64,000 nt of DNA from Pseudaquidulcibacter sp041917055 (GTDB taxonomy: Bacteria; Pseudomonadota; Alphaproteobacteria; Caulobacterales; Aquidulcibacteraceae), in assembly GCA_041917055.1 (NCBI GenBank), contig JAYRYJ010000002.1, positions 172,678 through 236,677 on the forward strand, in the 5' to 3' direction. The translations under genes were made by a program, and so were the position numbers. The notes beneath the pieces are model-generated. The model worked only from the letters and a program-made list of their open reading frames with translations, was not told the origin of the DNA and did not search any database. Positions 1-5,773 of this stretch are shown here, in pieces. Positions within the stretch are counted from its first letter, which is position 1. Each line of letters opens with the position of its first letter.

Positions 1-725
1 ACACCCATTCCACCCGCAACCATTTGCACCAAAGTGAATAAAGACGTTGCGCGCACTTCATCAGGGCCAAGTCCGGTCGAATGGCAGACTTTCAAAGCAT
101 GATCGCGCAAACAATGCCCGTCTTCAAGTAATAAAAGGTTCGAAATATCAATGTCGTCCGGCTTCAAAATCGGTTTATTGACAAGCGGGTGAAATTTCGG
201 CGCGATGAATAGAAACTCATCGTCAAACAGCGGCAGTGAATCAATACCTGCCGCTTCATACGGAAGGGCAATAATCCCCGCGTCCAATTCGTGTTCGCGC
301 AATGCATCAATGACACGTGCGGTTTGTTCCTCACGCAAATATAGTTTTAGTTTCGGGAATTTGCGTTTGATTTTTGGCACAGCTTGCGGCGATAAAAACG
401 GCGCAATGGTTGGAATTATTCCCAATCTGAAAGAGCCGGTCAATGGTTCGGCGGCGGCGCGAACATGTTCTTTTAATTCGACCGTGGCGGAAAGAATGGC
501 GCGCGCGCGCATCAAGGCTTCTTTTCCTGCGGGCGTGAATTTCACGCCTTTTCGCGCGCGTTCGACCAATTTTGCACCCAAAATCGTCTCTAATTCTTTT
601 ATACCGGCCGACAATGAGGGTTGGGTTACAAACACCGCCTCAGACGCCGCAATGAAAGAACCTTTATCGGCGAGGGCAACCAGAAATGATAATTGACGAA
701 TTGATGGCAATTGCATTTTTAACAT
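1..725 (-). CDS. oxyR: LysR-type peroxide regulator OxyR (C-terminus cut by window edge)
   Basis: Hydrogen-peroxide-sensing LysR-family transcription factor that activates peroxide defence genes. The N-terminal winged helix-turn-helix (about residues 1-60, with LSFLVALADKGSF and TQPSLSAGIKELE) is followed by the start of the regulatory domain. The two redox cysteines of OxyR are visible in GHCLRDHALKVC, nine residues apart like Cys199 and Cys208 of E. coli OxyR. Two in-frame starts exist, at 725 and 716; neither has a convincing ribosome site and the second gives the more usual MQLPS start. The gene is divergent from ahpC, and a perfect OxyR half-operator lies immediately next to the start. 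The last third of the protein is outside the window. The cysteine spacing makes the assignment firm; the start is uncertain. Confidence 0.93.
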   Translation of the reverse strand, partial: MLKMQLPSIRQLSFLVALADKGSFIAASEAVFVTQPSLSAGIKELETILGAKLVERARKGVKFTPAGKEALMRARAILSATVELKEHVRAAAEPLTGSFRLGIIPTIAPFLSPQAVPKIKRKFPKLKLYLREEQTARVIDALREHELDAGIIALPYEAAGIDSLPLFDDEFLFIAPKFHPLVNKPILKPDDIDISNLLLLEDGHCLRDHALKVCHSTGLGPDEVRATSLFTLVQMVAGGMG

Positions 726-740
726 ATAGATAAAATCTAT
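726..740. promoter_or_regulatory. OxyR-binding half-operator between oxyR and ahpC
   Basis: ATAGATAAAATCTAT matches the published OxyR motif ATAGnTnnnAnCTAT at every fixed position. It sits between the divergent oxyR and ahpC genes, touching the oxyR start. A second, weak half-site would follow one helical turn downstream (about 748-762), and a TATTAT -10-like box is at 770-775 facing ahpC. The placement fits OxyR activating ahpCF and repressing itself; this is inferred from motif and position only. Confidence 0.75.
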
Positions 741-829
741 TGAAATGTCAAAAACAATTGATTGGACTTTATTATTGCGACGGTGCAAAAGGCCAAAGTC
801 AAAACGACAAAGAATTTAAGGAAATAATC

Positions 830-1396
830 ATGTCACTAATCAATTCAGAAGTAAAACCATTCAAATCCACCGCTTTCCAAGCAGGCAAAGGCTTTTTTGA
901 AGTGTCTGACGCCAATCTTAAAGGCGGTTGGTCGGTTGTTTTCTTCTATCCTGCTGACTTCACATTTGTTTGCCCAACAGAATTGGGCGATTTGGCTGAT
1001 GAATATGCTGAATTCCAGAAATTGGGCGTTGAGATTTATGCGGTTTCGACCGACACGCACTTCACCCACAAAGCATGGGCCGATGCATCAGAAACAATTG
1101 CAAAAATCAAATATCCAATGATTGGCGACCCAACCGGCGTAATCACACGTAACTTCGATGTTATGATTGAAGAAGCGGGTCTTGCGGATCGCGGCACATT
1201 CGTAATTGACCCAGACGGAAAAATCCAAATCGTTGAAGTGAATGCCGGTGGCGTTGGTCGCGATGCTAAGGAACTACTTCGCAAAACCAAAGCCGCACAA
1301 TATGTGCGCAACCACCCTGGTGAAGTCTGCCCCGCTAAATGGCAAGAAGGCGCAGAGACCTTAAAGCCATCACTTGACCTAGTCGGCAAAATCTAA
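830..1396 (+). CDS. ahpC: Alkyl hydroperoxide reductase subunit C (2-Cys peroxiredoxin)
   Basis: Cytoplasmic typical 2-Cys peroxiredoxin that reduces hydrogen peroxide, organic hydroperoxides and peroxynitrite, and is re-reduced by AhpF. The start MSLINSEVKPF at 830 follows AAGGAAA and is nearly identical to the E. coli AhpC start; the same frame is open from 740 but that extension looks like leader. The protein is 188 residues, the usual length. The peroxidatic cysteine is Cys48 in TFVCPTE and the resolving cysteine is Cys167 in EVCPAKW. It lies 189 bp upstream of ahpF and is divergent from oxyR, so peroxide induction through OxyR is likely. Confidence 0.98.
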   Translation: MSLINSEVKPFKSTAFQAGKGFFEVSDANLKGGWSVVFFYPADFTFVCPTELGDLADEYAEFQKLGVEIYAVSTDTHFTHKAWADASETIAKIKYPMIGDPTGVITRNFDVMIEEAGLADRGTFVIDPDGKIQIVEVNAGGVGRDAKELLRKTKAAQYVRNHPGEVCPAKWQEGAETLKPSLDLVGKI

Positions 1397-1404
1397 GTTA
1401 AACT

Positions 1405-1557
1405 CAATCCTCCCCCGTTTTACGGGGGAGGGGGACCGCGTGAAACGCGGTGGAGGGGGTGCGAGCAAAGCGAGCATGCCTCTATGAAAGCCGCAGACAC
1501 GAACCCCATCGACCACGCTGTGCGTGGTCCCCCTTCCCCGTGAACGGGGAAGGATTG
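1405..1557. repeat. GC-rich inverted-repeat pair between ahpC and ahpF (BIME-like)
   Basis: The gap between ahpC and ahpF is almost filled by a GC-rich element whose two ends are inverted copies of each other. Each begins CAATCCT, then a small hairpin of the type CCCCGTtttACGGGG, then GGGGGACC. The same unit occurs singly and inverted downstream of acnB (5711-5767), and looser relatives lie at 13960-14300. The arrangement resembles paired REP elements of enterobacteria. It could form a stable hairpin in the ahpCF transcript and make the ahpC:ahpF ratio unequal; that role is speculation. Confidence 0.7.
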
Positions 1558-1585
1558 ATAGCGCGCCAAACTTTAGGAGAATAAA

Positions 1586-3124
1586 ATGGCTTTGGATAAT
1601 GAAATCAAAGCGCAATTGAACCAATATCTTGGTCTTTTGGAAGGTGATTTGGTTTTGCATTTGTCGGAAGCTGAGGATGCAGTGTCATTGCAAATGCGCG
1701 ATTTAGTGAATGAGATTGCATCAATGTCGCCGCGCATTTCGGTTCAGGCCGCAAAATTAAAGCGCACACCCTCTTTTGCCATTTCCAAACCAAATGAAGA
1801 GCCGCGAGTCGCTTTTGCCGGTGTGCCGTTGGGCCACGAATTTACTTCTTTGGTTTTGGCATTATTGCAAGTTTCGGGGCGCAAGCCGAAAATTGATGAT
1901 AGCGCGATTGAAAACATAAAAGCGCTAAGCGGAACGCATGAATTTGAAACCTATGTTTCGCTTACCTGCCATAATTGCCCGGATGTGGTGCAGGCTTTGA
2001 ATACAATTGCCGTTCTAAATCCAAATTTCAGCCATACAATGATTGAAGGCGGCGCATATCAAAGTGAAATCGATGAACGCCAAATAATGGGCGTGCCGAC
2101 GGTTTTCCACAATGGCGAAATGTTTGGCAATGGTCGCATGAGCTTAGAGGAAATTATCGCGAAAATTGACACAGGTGCCGCCGCGCGTGAGGCCGAAATC
2201 ATCAATGCCAAAGAGCCTTTTGACGTATTAATCATCGGCGGTGGCCCCGCAGGTGCAGCCGCCGCAATTTATGCCGCACGAAAAGGTATTAGAACGGGCG
2301 TGGTCGCCGAACGCTTTGGCGGTCAGGTCATGGACACAATGGGTATCGAAAACTTCATTGCAACAAAATATACCGAAGGTCCAAAACTCGCGGCACAATT
2401 AGAAGAACACGTCAAAGAATATGACGTCGATATTATGAATTTACAAACCGCCAAATCATTGCGCAAAAATGAATTGCTTGAGCTTGAATTGGAAAATGGC
2501 GCGACATTAAAATCCAAAACAATGATTGTCGCGACAGGTGCGAGATGGCGCAATCTTGGTGTGCCGGGCGAGGCCGAGTTTAAGAATAAAGGCGTTGCCT
2601 ATTGCCCACATTGCGATGGCCCCTTGTTTAAGGGAAAGCGCGTTGCCGTGATTGGTGGTGGCAATTCGGGTATTGAGGCGGCAATTGATTTGGCGGGTGT
2701 GGTTTCCCATGTCACAGTCTTGGAATTTTTGCCCGAATTAAAGGCCGATCAGGTTTTGCAAGATCGCTTGTATTCGCTTCCAAATGTGACGGTTCACAAA
2801 AACGTCGCAACCAAAGAAATTACAGGAACCGATAAAGTTAACGGCATAACTTTCATCAACCGCGCCGATAATTCGGAGCAACACGTTGAATTAGAAGGCG
2901 TGTTTGTGCAAATCGGCCTTGTGCCAAATACTGAATTTTTGGGCGATTTGGTCGAAAAAACCCGCTTTGGCGAAATAATAGCCGACCGCCACGGCGCAAC
3001 CAATCTCGCAGGCGTTTACGCAGCAGGCGATTGCACCAATTCGGCCTATAAACAAATAATAATCGCCATGGGCTCAGGCGCAAACGCGGCACTAGGGGCG
3101 TTTGATTATTTGATTAGGAATTGA
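1586..3124 (+). CDS. ahpF: Alkyl hydroperoxide reductase subunit F
   Basis: NADH-dependent flavoprotein that passes electrons from NADH through FAD and two CXXC centres to AhpC. At 512 residues it is close to E. coli AhpF (521). The N-terminal tandem thioredoxin-fold domain carries CHNC at residues 128-131. The thioredoxin-reductase-like part has the FAD dinucleotide-binding GGGPAGAAAA near residue 210, the redox CPHC at 340-343, an NADH-binding VAVIGGGNSGIEAA just after it, and the closing GVYAAGDCT FAD motif. The ATG follows AGGAGA. It follows ahpC on the same strand and probably shares its OxyR-controlled promoter. Confidence 0.97.
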   Translation: MALDNEIKAQLNQYLGLLEGDLVLHLSEAEDAVSLQMRDLVNEIASMSPRISVQAAKLKRTPSFAISKPNEEPRVAFAGVPLGHEFTSLVLALLQVSGRKPKIDDSAIENIKALSGTHEFETYVSLTCHNCPDVVQALNTIAVLNPNFSHTMIEGGAYQSEIDERQIMGVPTVFHNGEMFGNGRMSLEEIIAKIDTGAAAREAEIINAKEPFDVLIIGGGPAGAAAAIYAARKGIRTGVVAERFGGQVMDTMGIENFIATKYTEGPKLAAQLEEHVKEYDVDIMNLQTAKSLRKNELLELELENGATLKSKTMIVATGARWRNLGVPGEAEFKNKGVAYCPHCDGPLFKGKRVAVIGGGNSGIEAAIDLAGVVSHVTVLEFLPELKADQVLQDRLYSLPNVTVHKNVATKEITGTDKVNGITFINRADNSEQHVELEGVFVQIGLVPNTEFLGDLVEKTRFGEIIADRHGATNLAGVYAAGDCTNSAYKQIIIAMGSGANAALGAFDYLIRN

Positions 3125-3135
3125 TTCTCCAGCTG

Positions 3136-3159
3136 ATATATGATATATATATCATATAT
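3136..3159. promoter_or_regulatory. 24-bp perfect palindrome, probable VapB operator
   Basis: A perfect 24-bp palindrome made of TA steps around one GA/TC pair (half-site ATATATGATATA) ends 10 bp before the vapB start codon and just before its GGTGG ribosome site. Ribbon-helix-helix antitoxins usually bind such palindromes over their own promoter, so this is the probable operator for autoregulation of the VapBC operon. Confidence 0.6.
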
Positions 3160-3169
3160 AGGTGGTGAA

Positions 3170-3379
3170 ATGCGGGCTTTGATTGATGTTCCAAATGATT
3201 TGATTGATGATTTAGACGCATTGTCGAAATCGAAAAAAGTGTCGCGCGCCGAAATTATGCGGCGTGCTTTGCGTGAGTATGCCAATAATAATGCACCAAA
3301 GTCAGAAGGTTTTGGGCTTTGGGGCGGCAGTCAAATTGACGGTTTGGAATTGCAACAAAGATTGCGCGACGAATGGTAA
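3170..3379 (+). CDS. vapB: Ribbon-helix-helix antitoxin, VapB-like
   Basis: 69-residue antitoxin that should neutralise the PIN toxin encoded immediately downstream and repress the operon. Residues 1-45 form a ribbon-helix-helix domain (MRALIDVPNDLIDDLDAL, SRAEIMRRALREYA); the acidic, tryptophan-containing tail (GFGLWGGSQIDGLELQQ) is the likely toxin-binding segment. I chose the ATG at 3170 because GGTGG lies just upstream and the residues before it do not belong to the fold. Its stop overlaps the start of the toxin gene by 7 bp. A palindromic operator lies immediately upstream. Confidence 0.88.
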   Translation: MRALIDVPNDLIDDLDALSKSKKVSRAEIMRRALREYANNNAPKSEGFGLWGGSQIDGLELQQRLRDEW

Positions 3380-3738
3380 AACTATTACTCGATACCAATA
3401 TCGTCATTGATTATTTGAACGGCAATGAAAATGCACTCCAGTTTTTTGAACGTGAACCAAAACCAGCAATAAGTATCATAAGCTATATGGAGGTTTTGAT
3501 TGGATGCACGGAAAGTTTGAAAGACCAAACCCGCGCATTTCTTAAAACGCTTGAAATCATTCAAATTAATGAAGAAATCGCCGAAATTGCAATTTCATTG
3601 CGCACCGCGCGCCGCCTTAAATTACCCGATGCAATAATCCTTGCCAGTGCGCAATTTCTGGCCGCAACATTGGTAACCCGAAACACCAAGGATTTTGGTG
3701 AAGGCGAAATTGGGATTGTGGTGCCATATGGGGTTTAA
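3373..3738 (+). CDS. vapC: PIN-domain ribonuclease toxin VapC
   Basis: 121-residue PIN-domain endoribonuclease, the toxin of the preceding antitoxin. VapC toxins inhibit translation by cutting tRNA or rRNA. The acidic metal-binding residues are all present: LLDTNIVIDYL at the N-terminus, SYMEVLIG in the middle, LPDAIILASA and the C-terminal TRNTKDF. The start codon lies inside the end of vapB, typical of a translationally coupled toxin-antitoxin pair. It ends 3 bp from the tail of a convergent ParE-like gene. The RNA target cannot be read from the sequence. Confidence 0.92.
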   Translation: MVKLLLDTNIVIDYLNGNENALQFFEREPKPAISIISYMEVLIGCTESLKDQTRAFLKTLEIIQINEEIAEIAISLRTARRLKLPDAIILASAQFLAATLVTRNTKDFGEGEIGIVVPYGV

Positions 3739-3741
3739 GAA

Positions 3742-4032
3742 TTAAAAATAAACTTCGAGATAATGTCTTATTGCTAATATGATTATGGTCTCATTATCAG
3801 CGGCATAACGCGCAATATAGCCACGTGCACCGAATGGAATGTTTAATTCGCGAAAATTTGGAGGCAAATTTTCAATTGGTTTTCCAATTTCCGGGAAATC
3901 TTTTAATTTATTTATCGCTTTCCTTATAGCCGAAATCGCACTTTGTGCCGCGACCGGGTTTTTGTCAAATATGAAATCATGTAGCCGCTTTATATCACGA
4001 AGAGATCTTGGTGAGTATTTAATCTCAATCAT
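3742..4032 (-). CDS. parE: RelE/ParE-family toxin
   Basis: 96-residue toxin of the RelE/ParE superfamily. The fold's usual signatures are present: YSPRSLRDIKRLHDFI at the N-terminus, a central helix with AIRKAINKLKDFPEIGKP, then beta strands RELNIPFGARGYIARY and a C-terminal IIILAIRHYLE. ParE members inhibit DNA gyrase and RelE members cut mRNA on the ribosome; the sequence leans to ParE but the target is not certain. Its start overlaps the end of the antitoxin gene by 4 bp (ATGA), so translation is coupled. It converges on vapC with only 3 bp between them. Confidence 0.88.
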   Translation of the reverse strand: MIEIKYSPRSLRDIKRLHDFIFDKNPVAAQSAISAIRKAINKLKDFPEIGKPIENLPPNFRELNIPFGARGYIARYAADNETIIILAIRHYLEVYF

Positions 4033-4307
4033 TGCGGCGGCTCTGTAACTATTCCTTGTTCAAGATTTTTGAGCCATTCATCGGCTCTTTCATGCGTAAC
4101 ATAATGACCGGTTGCGGCATATTCTTCATAGGCATCAATAGTTTCGCGGCGGAATTTTTCGATTTTTTCTTCGCGCTCAACATATTCGCTTATGGCTTTT
4201 TGCATCAAATAATGCGGGCTTCGGTCTTGAGCCAAAGCTAAAGCCGATAGCCGCTCGTCAATTTGAGGGTCAAGTTTAATGGATGTGTTTTTTTTTGCCA
4301 AACTCAT
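4029..4307 (-). CDS. parD: Ribbon-helix-helix antitoxin, ParD/CopG-like
   Basis: 92-residue antitoxin partner of the ParE-like toxin. The N-terminal ribbon-helix-helix (NTSIKLDPQIDERLSALALA, then SPHYLMQKAISEYVE) should bind DNA as a dimer. The C-terminal half is charged and helical (EEKIEKFRRETIDAYEEY, ADEWLKNLEQG) and should wrap the toxin. AAGG precedes the ATG with suitable spacing. An imperfect palindrome at 4321-4339 just upstream is the probable operator. It forms, with vapBC and the SIR2 gene, a small accessory cluster between ahpF and acnB. Confidence 0.87.
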   Translation of the reverse strand: MSLAKKNTSIKLDPQIDERLSALALAQDRSPHYLMQKAISEYVEREEKIEKFRRETIDAYEEYAATGHYVTHERADEWLKNLEQGIVTEPPQ

Positions 4308-4320
4308 GAGATTTACCTTC

Positions 4321-4339
4321 GGTGTTACTTGGTAATACC
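4321..4339. promoter_or_regulatory. Imperfect palindrome upstream of the ParD-like gene, candidate operator
   Basis: GGTGTTACTTGGTAATACC consists of two 8-bp arms (GGTGTTAC and GTAATACC) with one mismatch and a short spacer, 13 bp from the antitoxin start. The position and symmetry fit an autoregulatory operator for the ParDE-like pair. Confidence 0.5.
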
Positions 4340-4378
4340 GCGCAAAGCTGGTTTATTCAAGCATAATATTAGAATCGT

Positions 4379-5581
4379 CTAAGAAGGCATCTCGCCTAGA
4401 AACCCGCCCATTAAAGCATCTGTGATCTGGAGATATTTGTCGTGCTCGTTTACCATTTGTACAGCCGTAATACCGAAATCATAACCACCGTCAGTATGCC
4501 GATCATTTCGGCAATAGGTATTGACCCGAAGGGCTAACGATGCACTTTTATCAAAATTGATATAACTAATTGTAGTTCGTTTGCTATAACTCTTATGTTC
4601 ATCTAAGCCTAACAGAACGCAATTCATTCGCGCAAATGCGAAGCCTAATGCATAGATATTTCTAGCACCAGATACAATTTCTTTCGCGCTTTTTCTTATT
4701 TCTAATGTGGTTTGGTTGACCTTTTCATCGTGAATAACTGAAATCTTTTTGGCGTTTCTTGATAAATATCTAGGTAAGTCGTTTGCTGCAATTTTTGAGT
4801 CAAAACTTATGTTTCCGTGGGGATGCAATATTTCAAAAATATTTTTCCAATTTGGTAACTTACTGTCAACAGCGCTCCAATTCAGTGACAAAATTTCCTC
4901 TAGGATGCCGTCATAATTGAAGGTAATAATCTTAATCTTTTTGGACTTTGATTCCTGATTACCTTCATCTAGTAAATTCCCGTTCTTGATATAATTATTT
5001 CGTACAACGTTGATAAAATTGTGAATCCAATTCCGCAATTCAACTTTATTGCCCGATGAGTCAAACAGGAAATCGCCTTCTCTTGTCAACTGCGCTATTT
5101 TTCTCTTCCTAAAGTCTTTTGTGGAATATAGGCCTTTTTCACTAATATGAGTCCGTTTTAATAACACGTAAACAATACATATTTTTAGGAGTCGCGCATT
5201 GCTTCTGTTATACCTGATTAAGTCATCAATTGAATCCGAGACCTGAGAATTTAGCCAAAGTGCCTTTGCTCTGAGAAACTTAATGGCTTCATCAAAATCG
5301 AAGTGAATATTCTTATCGCTACCGCTACTTGTACGCATATCAGAATTAAAAATATTAAAAAATGCGCAGTATATAGGCGCATTTTCTATTTTGGCAGAAA
5401 ACAAATCTTCAATCTTTGGATGGATTTCATTTTTGAGATTCTCCAAATTTTGAGCTTCGGCAAATAACCCGTCTCTCACTAATTCGATTAACTCTAAACC
5501 AGTTGGCAGACCGAACGGAACTGAAGCACCCGCACCAAGAATAATAACAACGTCATCAGAGAATAAATCTATTTCTGCCAT
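4379..5581 (-). CDS. SIR2-like domain protein, possible anti-phage effector
   Basis: 400-residue protein with a SIR2-like NAD-binding fold. GAGAS sits at residues 16-20 followed by PFGLPTG, TFNYD at about 220-224, HPHG with the candidate catalytic His255, and ALGFAF near 310. In stand-alone and fused bacterial SIR2 proteins these motifs mark NAD hydrolases used in abortive phage defence (Thoeris ThsA, DSR, short-Ago SIR2). No transmembrane or second enzymatic domain is evident. I use the ATG at 5581 (preceded by AAGGTG); an upstream in-frame start would lie inside the acnB terminator hairpin. The gene looks more AT-rich than its neighbours and sits beside two toxin-antitoxin pairs. A defence role is inferred from the family and location, not shown. 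Confidence 0.72.
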   Translation of the reverse strand: MAEIDLFSDDVVIILGAGASVPFGLPTGLELIELVRDGLFAEAQNLENLKNEIHPKIEDLFSAKIENAPIYCAFFNIFNSDMRTSSGSDKNIHFDFDEAIKFLRAKALWLNSQVSDSIDDLIRYNRSNARLLKICIVYVLLKRTHISEKGLYSTKDFRKRKIAQLTREGDFLFDSSGNKVELRNWIHNFINVVRNNYIKNGNLLDEGNQESKSKKIKIITFNYDGILEEILSLNWSAVDSKLPNWKNIFEILHPHGNISFDSKIAANDLPRYLSRNAKKISVIHDEKVNQTTLEIRKSAKEIVSGARNIYALGFAFARMNCVLLGLDEHKSYSKRTTISYINFDKSASLALRVNTYCRNDRHTDGGYDFGITAVQMVNEHDKYLQITDALMGGFLGEMPS

Positions 5582-5622
5582 TTTACACCTTTGGATTATC
5601 AATTCTCTTGATTCGCAAATGT

Positions 5623-5656
5623 AAAAAAGCCCAAGGCCATAAGCCTTGGGCTTTTT
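5623..5656. terminator. Bidirectional intrinsic terminator
   Basis: A 9-bp stem (GCCCAAGGC / GCCTTGGGC) with a 5-base loop is flanked by six A on the left and five T on the right, so it reads as a rho-independent terminator on both strands. On the minus strand it lies about 120 bp past the acnB stop, which is its likely job; it then separates acnB transcription from the SIR2 gene that starts 42 bp further on. Confidence 0.8.
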
Positions 5657-5710
5657 CAAAATTTATGTGAAAGAAAAATCAGAAACCGCGTTTTTCGATT
5701 TTTCTTTGCC

Positions 5711-5767
5711 GCTTCCCCCTCCACCGCGTTTCACGCGGTCCCCCTCCCCCGTGAACGGGGGAGGATT
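5711..5767. repeat. GC-rich REP-like unit downstream of acnB
   Basis: Single inverted copy of the GC-rich unit seen between ahpC and ahpF: it carries the ACCGCGTTTCACGCGGT hairpin next to the CCCCCGTGAACGGGGG hairpin. It lies between the acnB stop and its terminator. Confidence 0.65.
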
Positions 5768-5773
5768 TTGGGA

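Noticed and set aside
205..696. 163-codon plus-strand open frame
   Set aside because: Antisense to oxyR, whose redox cysteines and helix-turn-helix are clear.
740..829. N-terminal 30-codon extension of AhpC
   Set aside because: The ATG at 830 has AAGGAAA upstream and matches the conserved AhpC N-terminus; the extension overlaps the promoter region.
5582..5659. Upstream 26-codon extension of the SIR2 gene
   Set aside because: It runs through an intrinsic terminator hairpin; the ATG at 5581 has a ribosome site and starts next to the family core.
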